Part shown: piece by piece, positions 42,201-52,278 of the stretch
Position numbering within the stretch: position 1 is the stretch's first letter
Layout of the letters: each line of letters opens with the position of its first letter
Source: Prosopocoilus inquinatus
Taxonomy: Eukaryota > Arthropoda > Insecta > Coleoptera > Lucanidae
Reading direction: 5' to 3'
Length of the DNA stretch: 64,000 bases
Assembly (NCBI GenBank): GCA_036172665.1
Contig: CM069871.1
Span: 1,798,001 to 1,862,000 of the forward strand
The notes under the pieces: generated by a model
Seen by the model: the letters and a program-made list of their open reading frames with translations, nothing else
What the model was told of the DNA's origin: nothing
Databases searched by the model: none
Program-made: the position numbers and the translations under genes

Positions 42201-43998
42201 GTTACAATGCTACGCCAGCAGATCGTATTTCGATTCAAAACAATTAACGCGCTCGCTCATTAAACGTGTTTTTGATGAGACGATGACTGCTTTTTTGGAC
42301 CCGAGCGTTTAGTCGCATTCTGCTCGGATAGTTTAAAAAGGGAAATGCGTAAACTAAGGCATGAGTAAGAAAAAAACTTACATTCTTTAAGTAAAGAGGT
42401 ATCCACAGCAAGAGATTTTACTGTACTTATGTATTTTTTTAAAGTGGAAATAAAAGTGTTTGGGGTTTTGTTCGAATCGAAACGAATTTGCTTTTTGCCT
42501 CTATCTTACATGTACCCACGTGTTTTTTACGTTTACGTTTCATTAATTATGGTACGTCCTATTAAATTTGATAAATCTGTAGCGAAAATCAGATGATAAT
42601 CATACTGAGTAAACAAAGCCTAATTAAATATCTCGACGCGAGGGGTTGTTAAATTAATGAATAAATTACTACTTCCGCTTAATATTATATCAAGTTTAAT
42701 CATTTACTTTTGCTTTCATTAGGTGAGGTATTTAGGGCTTGTTGATTTGAAGAAAAAACTCGGCCTTTCAAATAATTCTGTTTGACAGCAGCAACGAACA
42801 TTTTTATTTCGATTAAAAAATTAAAATTCGTTTTTATTCCATCTTGTTTTTTTTTTTAGTAAATGCTACATACACAAAAATTAACAGGCGTATTTTTTTT
42901 TGTTTAAATTGACAAAATTGTTTAGTTAGCATTTCACAAGGGTACGGTCGTCCACTCAGCCTTAATCGCCGCCGTGGATATTGTCTCAAGCATGAATTGC
43001 TTAGCTTGAAAATCAAGTTTTTTCTTTTCTATCAAAGAAACGTACGCAAAGTTAACGTTTTAACAGAGGGAATTCCATGCTGGCAAATGAAATCCAAGTC
43101 GTTCGAACTTCGTTACAATGCTACGCCAGCAGATCGTATTTCGATTCAAAACAATTAACGCGCTCGCTCATTAAACGTGTTTTTGATGAGACGATGACTG
43201 TTTTTTTGGACCCGAGCGTTTAGTCGCATTCTGCTCGGATAGTTTAAAAAGGGAAATGCGTAAACTAAGGCATGAGTAAGAAAAAAACTTACATTCTTTA
43301 AGTAAAGAGGTATCCACAGCAAGAGATTTTACTGTACTTATGTATTTTTTTAAAGTGGAAATAAAAGTGTTTGGGGTTTTGTTCGAATCGAAACGAATTT
43401 TCTTTTTGCCTCCATTTTACATGTACCCACGTAAATAGTGAGAAAACCCCTCGACCACATTAATTCACTGAAAGCGAATACGTATTTCGGTAACGAAGTT
43501 ACCATCTTCAGCGCTAAACTGATATTTGAATATCAGTTTAGCGCTTCGTTACCGAAATACGTATTCGCTTTCAGTGAATTAATGTGGTCGAGGGGTTTTC
43601 TCACTATTTATTTGGATTACAGCCACAGGTTTTGTGTTGCTTTGTGATTATGTACCCACGTGTTTTTTCCATTATTAATTATGGTACGTACATCCTATTA
43701 AATTTGATAAATCTGTAGCGAAAGGCAGATGATAATCATACTGAGTAAACAAAGCCTAATTAAATATCTCGACGCGAGGGGTTGTTAAATTAATGAATAA
43801 ATTATTACTTCCGCTTAATATTATATCAAGTTTAATCATTTACTTATGCTTTCATTAGGTGATGTATTTAGGGCTTGTTGATTTGAAGAAAAAACTCGGC
43901 CTTTCAAATAATCTTGTTTGACAGCAGCAACGGAAATTTTTATTTGGATTTAAAGTTCGTTTTTATTCCATTTTTTTTTTTTTTTTTGGTAAGTGCTG
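39229..43998. repeat. ~910-bp tandem array, 5 copies, higher-order pattern
   Basis: AACAGGCGCATTTTTTT-type starts lie at about 39241, 40154, 41061, 41973 and 42885 (spacings 913, 907, 912, 912). Each unit runs through TAGCATTTCACAA, TATTGTCTCAAGCATGAATT, GGGAATTCCATGCTGGCAAA, CGCGCTCGCTCATTAAACGT, GACCCGAGCGTTTAGTCG, CGAATCGAAACGAATTTGCT, TAATTATGGTACGTCCTATT, ACTCGGCCTTTCAAATAAT and TTTGACAGCAGCAACG. Diagnostic differences place units 1 and 3 together (TTACCGTAC, CATACTGGTAAAC) and 2 and 4 together (TTACTGTAC, CATACTGAGTAAAC). Unit 5 begins like 3 and ends like 2/4. No coding potential is conserved between units. Confidence 0.97.
43432..43649. mobile_element. 218-bp near-palindromic insertion with 11-bp target duplication
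   Basis: It is inserted in the fifth 910-bp unit. The target ATGTACCCACG is duplicated at 43421-43431 and 43650-43660. The first ~179 bp (43432-43610) form an almost perfect inverted repeat: TAAATAGTGAGAAAACCCCT...GGTAACGAAG mirrored by CTTCGTTACC...AGGGGTTTTCTCACTATTTA. The left arm has 12 extra bases (TTACCATCTTCA, about 43499-43510). The centre is GATATTTGAATATC. A 39-bp non-palindromic tail (TTTGGATTACAGCCACAGGT...GCTTTGTGATT) precedes the right duplication. There is no A tail and no transposase. Confidence 0.9.
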
Positions 43999-45189
43999 CT
44001 CCCGTTCGCCCCCTTTCGCACCTCTCGTCTATCAATTTTATACCTCGGATGATATGAATTAAGCTGTGAGCCAAAACAAAATGTCAAAACTAACGGAATC
44101 CCATTTTTTTTTTTTTTTTTAATCGCTTACCGACATTAGTATGCGCGTCCACGGAAACGCATTTTCGAACCAGACTGTAGAAATCCGATAGGAACGAAGC
44201 GCGCGAGCAAATCCTATTTCGCCTCAATAAATAAATAAAAAAACAAACAAACAAATAAATAAACGCGACGGCGGCGTCCAAATTAAAATACGCGCTCTGG
44301 CGCGCATAAACAAACCTTGCGTTATTATAACGCGGAGTTTGGTTTTGAACAACGTTATACCTACCAGTCTTTTAGCGATAAACTGATTTATACCGAGATG
44401 TTGTCGCCGTTGTTAATGAGGAACGCAATAAAACGCTCGCGTGCAGAATATTAAAACGATTTCTGACAAGATGTTTACGTGCTTTAAAACCGAGGAGAGT
44501 TGAATTGATACGTTTCCGATGCAAATTTGCACCATTTCAGATTTTGATATTGTTACGGTAAGCCTCTTCATGTGGCTTACCAGACATTACCATTCCTGAA
44601 ACGCTAAATGTGTGTTCAACATTTTTTTTTGAAATTTAACGCTTTATATAATTATAGGAATTCGGATCACTATGTTTGGACGTTATTTTGATCAGCTCCA
44701 TTGGAGCGTAATTTGCTTATCCGTTACCCGAATTCGGATAATGGACCAATAATATTTAATTCCCCATTATTTAATCTCAGCTGATTTGAGGTTGTCTCAA
44801 TTGCCAAAAGTTCCTTATATCGAGAATTTAGAAAAATTAAAAGCAAAAGTAACAGCGAATTGAGGATTAATTAAGCTTAAGAAATCTCAAGGTCAACTAA
44901 GACCAAGTAACCTCACACTCTGTTCAATCCAAGAAGAAATTTTAAAAAAAAACTACGAAAAATGTAAAAAGAATCCAGCTCAGCGCACCTCAAGGTCAAC
45001 CCAACTGAAATCAACCTAAGCAAACCAAGTGAAACAAAGTTCGACCCTTCTCTAGTTCAATCCAAATTTTAATTGTGAGTTGCCCAAACAAACTCTGGCG
45101 AGATCCAAGAAGACTATTTTCTAACTACTCTTTGCCTTATCTGGAAACTAAAAGCGAAATTACGACACGGATGGAGAATAGTAAGAAAG
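43999..45189. other. No gene seen; small hairpins
   Basis: Unique sequence. TGCAAATTTGCA (44519-44530) and the 8-bp hairpin GGTAAGCC/GGCTTACC (44557-44581) are the only structures noted. Confidence 0.4.
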
Positions 45190-45835
45190 CGCGTGGTTAT
45201 ACGCGGAATTACTTAGCTCGAGTGGGGAATTGGGTCGTGGGTCGAACTTTGACGGTAATTTGTTTAAGGGCGTCAGAGATAAATTGTCTAACGGGATTCT
45301 AAAACGCTTGTCTCTACGAACGGATCGCCTCGCTAACGTATTGTCACGCTTACTGGGGTGGCGCCCTTAACAAGCTACGCTAACAGGGTAGCGTCTCCAC
45401 TATGTCACGTGAGTGGAGAGGTGGCGTAGAGTTTGCAGACGGTAGAGCTTTAAACACAAGGGTTTACAAAAATTGATACCTTTTATTTAATATTAAGGGA
45501 TGTTTTCATAATCAGACTTTAAATGTGCTTGGTTATACGCGGAATTCCCTAGCTCAAGTGGGGAATTGGAACGTGGGTCGAACTTCGACGGTAATTTATT
45601 TAAGGGCGCCAGAGAAAAATTGTCTAACGGGATTCTAAAACGCTTGTCTCTCTACGAACGGATCGCCTCGCTACCGTATTGTCACGCTTACTGGGGTGGC
45701 GCCCTTAACAAGCTACGCTAACAGGGTAGCAACTCCACCATGTCACGTGAGTAGAGGGGTGGCGTAGGGTTTGCAGACGGTAGATCTTTAAACACAAGTG
45801 TTTACAAAAATTGATACCTTTTATTTAATATTAAG
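45190..45835. repeat. 337-bp tandem dimer
   Basis: GGTTATACGCGGAATT occurs at 45194 and 45531. Both units hold GTGGGTCGAACTT, TCTAACGGGATTCTAAAACG, CGAACGGATCGCCTCGCTA, TTACTGGGGTGGCGCCCTTA, ACAAGCTACGCTAACAGGGT, GCGTAGRGTTTGCAGACGG and TTAATATTAAGGG. The GC content is higher than the surroundings. Both units end in the left terminus of the neighbouring MITE (GTTTTCATAATCAGACTTTA). Confidence 0.95.
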
Positions 45836-45959
45836 GGCTGTTTTCATAATCAGACTTTAAATTTACAGTTACTTCAACCTAAAAAAGACACATTTGTTTC
45901 CCTGTTCTTAAAGTGACTTTAAATTAAAGCTTCCTTAAAGTCTGATTATGAAAACGGCC
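45836..45959. mobile_element. 124-bp MITE with 25-bp terminal inverted repeats
   Basis: GGCTGTTTTCATAATCAGAC plus TTTAA (45836-45860) is matched inverted by TTAAAGTCTGATTATGAAAA plus CGGCC (45935-45959) with one mismatch. A partial left end also closes the first 337-bp unit at about 45497-45522, so the tandem duplication happened within or after the element. Confidence 0.85.
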
Positions 45960-45964
45960 ATAAG

Positions 45965-46396
45965 TGTTATATTGTTGGGGGGTTTTTCGTGGTCCAAAAT
46001 GGGGTGGTTGCGGTCCTGGTCGTCCGTGCGGTTAGCGTTGGCCTGGCCCTGGTGGCGACGTAATTTGCATTCGGGCTGCGGTTGTAGCTGCGATGTCAAG
46101 ATCGGGCTCGTTGCGTCGTCTGCGCGGCGCTATGGCGATCGGTGGTGGATGAGTACGGTCGACTTTTTGGTTATTGACGAAGTGGCGTGTCCTTGATGCG
46201 GCACACAGGGGGCGGTGGTAACGTGATTGACCGCGGCCTTCCGGCTGGGGTTGACGTGGGTGTCAAGGAGACGTCCTACAATCGGTCTCAGAGTCAAAGT
46301 GATCGCGGGGACAGCGTCCTTGGTGGCTGGGATGGTTCCGGGCCGCTGCCCTTCTTGACTAATGCCCACCGAGCCGAAACAAATTTTTACCCGCAC
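45965..46396 (-). other. GC-rich coding-like island, frame-broken
   Basis: On the minus strand 46396-46130 is open without an ATG and uses C/G-ending codons (GAC GCT GTC CCC GCG ATC; CTC CTT GAC ACC CAC GTC AAC CCC). It reads ISQEGQRPGTIPATKDAVPA and LDTHVNPSRKAAVNH. After the stop at 46130 a different frame continues with similar codon choice (LQPQPECKLRRHQGQANANR) to about 45970. A frame-shifted retroelement gag or other decayed gene would explain this. The plus strand also has an open frame (46187-46525), so strand is not certain. Confidence 0.3.
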
Positions 46397-47820
46397 TTTT
46401 TATACGAAATTCTTGTTTATTCGCGCATTGCATTATTCGTAATATGTCCCGTATTCTTTGCATCGCTTGATGTAAGCGTTTGCCCCGATTGCAGCGATTC
46501 TGCCGACGTTTATTATGAAATATGAAGAGCGTTATGTCGGGTCACCTCACTTACTGGTTTTAAATTCTGACACTGTTAAAATTGCCCTCGTTTTCACAAG
46601 CCCGTGCTTTAAAAATTTCTTTTTATTATTTTTTTTTTACGAGAAACTCCCATCGTGACGGTACCTTTTCTTTTACTAGTACGCAACAATATAGTTGGCC
46701 ACATAAATTCAACAAACTACTGGCAAATTATTACTCTCAAAACCAATAAATAATGTTGTCTGCTATTTAGTTGATAAATATTTAACTGTAAATCAATCGA
46801 TCAATAATTTTATCAGCTTTTCGAGGGCCTCGATTGTCCTCACAGTGACTCAACTAATGACTACCGCGCTTAAAATTAAATCCGCGAATGCAAGTAACCG
46901 GGTTTCTGGGACACGCGGTTTATTGCCAACTATCACGATACTCCTAAAATAAATTGCGAACACTTACAGTGTTGGTTTCTTCTTCATCACACGTCATCGG
47001 TGATGACATGACACGTTCACCCAATATTATAAATAAATTAGTTTTAATATTTTTCGGCCACGATTGTAAGTATTCTTAATTAATTAAAATAAAAAGAAAA
47101 ACTAGTCGAACCGTAAATTCCTACTAACAATAGTAAATATTATTTACTTGTTTTTAAAATCACGTGGAACCGCGAGATTTAATAAACAATCGAAACAACG
47201 ACGTCGCTTGTAAATTCAAAGCAATTTTTTTATGCGCAGGTGACACGCGATTAAAAAACGATTAGTTAAAATTATCGATGATATCGCCTTCTTATTCAGC
47301 GGAACAGACGTCTGTTTGGACGTGAACGAAGTCAAAGCAATTAATATAATTAATTATACTAATTAAACGCGTGTGACTTCCAACGTCAAACTCGATAAAT
47401 ACGTTGCAACGAATCGATGATGGTTAACGCAGGATAATTATAAACGTCAGGATGTCGGTCGTTCGTCCTCTTGGCTGGCTGCTTTTGAACTGATTGCGAA
47501 AGACATCGTCCATTATTTGATGAATTATTTATGAGGATGATTTTTTTTCTTGCTTTTTCATTTTTTCGCCGAGCTCTATCTAATCTTTTACTTTGCTAGG
47601 ATTATGCGAGGTCTAAATCGTTTTCTTTTCTTTTTTCTTTTTAATACACACGTTTAGTACATCGAAGGTCCTAGAATTATGCAAGGACTATGTTTTCTTT
47701 TGGGTTAATCATCAAAGTTAGTGATGGCAATCCAACCATAGGCGTACGCTAGAAATTTGTTGTTAAATTCCAATGAAATATTCCCATATGCTTAAATAAT
47801 AATAAGGTACAGGATGTGCG
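46397..47820. other. AT-rich unique DNA, no gene seen
   Basis: It includes a cluster of TAATTA/ATTAATTA sites (about 47075-47092 and 47338-47366), the kind of sequence bound by homeodomain proteins, but also expected by chance in AT-rich DNA. Confidence 0.4.
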
Positions 47821-48270
47821 TACTTGCTTGTTAGATTTTTTAATTAGCATACAGGATGTTTCACTTAAGGCGGCTTCGTACATATTTCTCCAGTTACTCG
47901 TTTTACAAAAAAAAATCGGGCAAGAAATAATCGCACGTCTATGTCTTCGAGGTAGGTCAAGAAAAGCAAATTTTATTGGAACAAAAAACAGAAGTGCAAT
48001 TGAAATTGAGCAGTGGTGACCTTCGCCGAAGTCGAGAGGCCAATGCAAGCGTTGTTTTTAACGTCGCGATAAGTCGTAGTACAGCCGAGCGAAAGAATTT
48101 GCTTCATTTTTTTAAGATTATGACACACAACTTATTGCTCCGTATACTATGGGATTAAGAGTTTAGTTTGCAAAAAGTGATTGAACGCGTTAAAGCTAAA
48201 TACGATTACCATCTACAATAAGTATTATTACTTATTAAAATGCCGCAATTCACGAACGGCGAGAGAACAG
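47821..48270. repeat. Remnant of a CAGGRTGT-ended repeat
   Basis: TACAGGATGTTTCACTTAAG near 47850 resembles other CAGGGTGT starts. AATTCACGAACGGCG near 48250 repeats a segment of 32020-32050 in opposite orientation. The body is degenerate. Confidence 0.4.
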
Positions 48271-49494
48271 TATTTCAGAGGAGTGTATTCTGAATGCCGT
48301 CGACGGTATTTGCCCTAATCCTGACACGCACACGTACACAAGAATCACTTTTTCGCCGTGCTCGTTCATGTGTCGCTAATGATGGACGCCACAAATGTCA
48401 TAAACATTTCTAAATGTCTAATAGCGAACGTTTGTTTCAATGCGATCCTCCACACAGATCATATTCGGTGAGCGTGTCTTGCGTATTAGTCATCCCCGTG
48501 ATGTTTACTGTCTACGATCAGAGATGCAAGTTCCGTAAGTAGGTTTTTTGTTATTTCATGAGCGCCGGATAAGGGTCGGATAAAGGAATTTTCTTTTTGT
48601 CATACGATTTTTTTTTGAAACATTTTTTCGTGTTGTTTGTGCTGTCAGCGTACTGTGATTAAAAATGTCGCACTCATTTTGCAAACACCCTGTATAATTG
48701 CAAAAAATCGAGTATATACTTTCTGGGAATGGCTTCGGAGTTACCTGGACAGTGGTAATCACAGTGAATCAAATCTCATAATAACTTTTCAGGCTTGTTG
48801 CGAACCACGAAAGGTTTTCAGGCTTTTTCTCGTCGAGGGCCCTCTTTAAAAAGATAGGCGCGTGTGCGTAATCCTGTGTAGATCCGTTTTTACTTTCAGC
48901 GGAATTTCTGAGCGCTTTAATGTTCGGGAGTAAATGATTAAAATTTAATGTGCGCTTTGCAGATACGCTCCGAAGATGGTGGGGCTCCGTCTAATTACGA
49001 ATAATCGAATTTAATGCGGGCGAAGATGATGATGGTGATGGTGATGATGATGATGACCGGGCTTTGAAATCCATTCCGCTAGATTTTACAGGAATTTGTT
49101 TACTCTGCGCTGAGAATTCAAATCCAAATTTATTTAGACAAAAATACACTAATCAAAACAGTTTTCGATTAAAAATTCAAACCCATTTTTTTGTTGACAT
49201 TATTTATTTTTCGTTTTACTCCAGTTTGCTTCACTTTGTTTAAATAAAAGATTATCTACAAACGCTCTTTAGTGAACTGGATTCCACGCACCCCCTGTAT
49301 TATTTGGTGTAAAATTTCAAGGTCTCCAAATATGGTTTATTTCTGTTATTAATCATAAACGGTATAGAGAAATCTGTTTCTGAAAAGAAATGTCCCCATC
49401 TCTCTGTGTGTGTGTGTGAGTGTGATGGTTGAAAAGTTCGTCGGGCTTGTTCAGTTTTCAGAATCGCGTTAAAGTTGGAGAGCCGGCTGATTTC
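48271..49494. other. No gene seen; two microsatellites
   Basis: A (GAT)n/(GGT)n tract at about 49025-49057 and (TG)n at about 49405-49418. AACACCCTGTATAATTG (about 48685) and CCCCCTGTATTATTTGG (about 49292) are further isolated CAGGG ends. Confidence 0.4.
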
Positions 49495-49502
49495 ATTGAA
49501 AC

Positions 49503-50765
49503 TAGTGCTGGCAACCAAATCGGTTTTTTGGATAACCGGTTAACCGGTTTTGGATTATCCGAGGTTTTAAACGAAACCGAAAACCGGTTATCCGGATAAT
49601 CGGTTATTCGAATATCCAATTATTTGGATAATCGGATATCCGAATATCCAATTATTTGGATAACCGGATATTCGAATAATATCGGTTTTTGGATAATCGG
49701 ATACTCGAATGACCGGTTATTCGAATGATGAAAAATATTCAAATAGCCCAACTGCTTGATATTCAAATAACTGTGTACACAATTTTTTTCATCCATTTAA
49801 AGATAATCTTAGGAATTTGAGGCAGCAAATTTAAAACTCAAATAAAATTGAAAATGAGTAAATATTAAAAGTATTAAAAAATAAAAAGGTAAATTATATC
49901 TGTTATGTTCACCACGTAAAAAAAAGTGTAAGTGGTCAAGTGGTACTTCTAATCCACATATTAGAAGTCGAAGGAGAAGAATTAAAGTAATTTTAGTTTT
50001 TGTTGTTAGTTTTGTTTTCGACCGTACCCAACCGTCTTTCGGAGAATTCAATAAAAGTTTGTTATGGTACAGATGTTGTTCGGCACCGTAATGAATTTTT
50101 ACAGCACAAAATATTTGCATTACTTTTACAATTTGTTGAATATTGTTCATTAGGTAGAACAAGAATAATTGACATATATCTAGTATTTAACAAAAAAAAA
50201 AAAAACGAAAACTATTGTTAGTGTTAATACTTTAAAATGGATAAGAGAAGCACAAAATTGAAATGTTTGAAAACATCTTCATCTGAATAAAAACCAGGAA
50301 CGTTAGTGGCTCTTTTGCCTTGGAAATAACAAACTTTTAAACCACTAGTACATCGTACTTCCTTCTGTACTATAAACTGTAACGTAATACGTAATTTATA
50401 ATTCGTTTTATATTTCAAAAATATCTCGCCATTGTAAAATTGGCGTTTAGAGTTAAAATTCAGTCGAGTCTGTTTTTTATTAATCAGATTTTCGGGTAAT
50501 CCAAAAGCTGGTCTTTTGATTACAGATATCGCGAATATCCGAATAGTCGGCTTTTGAATATATTCAAGTAGACAGTTTTTCAAATATCCGAATAGTCGGT
50601 TTTTGGATACTCGAATAGTCGGTTTTTCGAATATCCGAATAATCGGTTTTTGGATATTCGAATAGTCGGTCTTAACCATTATTTAGATAACCGGTTCTAT
50701 CCAAAACCGGTTTTTAAAGAAACCGATTATTCGGTTTCAATTTTTTCCGGTTTTTGCCAGCACTA
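49503..50765. mobile_element. Non-autonomous hAT-like DNA transposon, complete
   Basis: The 8-bp target duplication ATTGAAAC lies at 49495-49502 and 50766-50773. The 12-bp perfect terminal inverted repeat TAGTGCTGGCAA is followed on both sides by CCGGTTTT/GGATAACCGG-rich DNA. Eight-base target duplications and TAGTG/CAGTG ends are hallmarks of hAT elements. The first and last ~250 bp are packed with variants of CCGGTTATCCGGATAATCGG and ATTCGAATATCC in both orientations. The 1263-bp interior has short frames only, none recognisable as transposase. A minus-strand 151-codon frame at 50679-50224 reads partly through the subterminal repeats. Confidence 0.92.
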
Positions 50766-50773
50766 ATTGAAAC

Positions 50774-51214
50774 ACAATATCCTTCCCGAACTCGAAACCG
50801 CCGTAATACGCGCGTCGATAACAAACGGTTTAAATTGATCTCTCGATTTGCGAAGAGTGGAAGGAATTCGCGCGTCATGCACTCGACGTCGCCGTAACAA
50901 TTCGAAACAACATCAATCAGCGGGCGATCGCTAACAATTTTGAAGTGGGCCAATTTTAAAACGGTTGCACATTGCCGACGAGACTTTCTATATTTAATCC
51001 GAAGCCGTTTATTGCCGAATCGCCGGCAATAAAAACTGGTTTAACTCAAGTCAATTCGGATGTCGCGAGAGACGAATCTCGTCGTCGCCTCGTGTGACAG
51101 ATTCCAGGCGACATTTTTCATCCGTAATTGGCTTCAGAAATGTGCTCTTACGTAAATGGGTGGGTTCTCTGAGTGGTGCAGTATGCGACATGACTTTACG
51201 AACAAAATCAGAGA
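50774..51214. other. Unique GC-moderate DNA, no gene seen
   Basis: No repeats or recognisable frames. Confidence 0.35.
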
Positions 51215-51432
51215 AACATGTCGAAGATAAGGTGCCTCGCTGTTCACCATCGATGTTTAGGTCGCGCTCGATACCGCGATATCAACTCTATGTAAAACAA
51301 ACAAACAGTCTTAAATAGAACATCTTCGACATGCACGATTCCATTTAAATCTATGCGTTTGTTTTACATCAAGCTATCGAGCGCGACCTAAACATCGAGG
51401 GTGAACAGTGAACAGGCGTCTTCGGCATGTTC
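51215..51432. mobile_element. Foldback element, ~85-bp arms
   Basis: The left arm AACATGTCGAAGATAAGGTG...CGATGTTTAGGTCGCGCTCG...GTAAAACAAAC (51215-51303) is mirrored by GTTTGTTTTACATC...CGAGCGCGACCTAAACATCG...CGTCTTCGGCATGTTC (about 51352-51432). The centre contains GAACATCTTCGACATGC (about 51319-51335), a further inverted copy of the element tip. Confidence 0.85.
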
Positions 51433-52278
51433 GTATCCTTAGAATCAACGCAGCTTAGCTGAGAAGGAGGCGTTGCATAAATCTTTACTACAACTTCGGA
51501 GCGTCACTGTTTACAAATTTTTTTATTTATTTTTTTGTAATTTTTGATGCCTCAGGTCATTTTGGATGAATTTAGTAATACATCGCCTACCATGAATTGA
51601 CAAACCGTGACGCAAAAATGACTGCGAGTAATAATAAGGTATACCCGTTTAAAATCACGATCGTACGCCTTAACGTTGCAGAAACTCTAATATCTGGAGT
51701 AAATAGATTTGCACCGGGGGCATAAATCTCGGGCGCTCGTAAATACCACCCTGACTCCGCATTATTCACAGAGCGTTCGTTTTTATTTTGCTTATGTGCA
51801 TGACTATTTGCTAATATAGCTGCGACAGGCAATGCATCACAAATGCAGACGATATATCATGGTAATGGATGTTTCACAAACAACGCCGGTTCTTCTGTGT
51901 GCGTGTGAGCGCGATTTTTACCTCATGATGTAATAATAATAATAATATCCCCGGCTATCCGTATCCGGATAACCAATAATTGCGAATATCTGCTGCGATG
52001 GAAGCTGGAAAGCAAACGCCCAGGGATCGAGGAAAACTGCAAACTGATATTATGCTGAATATTTAAATTTTTTTTTCCAAAGGGCAGAAAGAAAAGACGT
52101 TCGTTCATGTTTTATTTATGCGCTTGTACCGATTATATTATCCTTGCCGGTTGCGGAAAAACGGAAAAACACGTAAATTATACATACCGGGCGATGCGTT
52201 CTGAAACGCAACATAGGAAATCACATGTTAATTTAAAAGATCTCGAATATTGACTCCCCTAATTATGTTATGGCAAAA
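51433..52278. other. No gene seen
   Basis: Unique AT-rich DNA with an (AAT)n stretch at about 51932-51947. Confidence 0.4.

Noticed and set aside
43438..43647. 69-codon gene
   Set aside because: It lies wholly inside the palindromic insertion and reads one arm and its mirror.
47338..47370. Homeodomain enhancer from clustered TAATTA sites
   Set aside because: Such sites are expected by chance at this AT content, and no conservation data are available.
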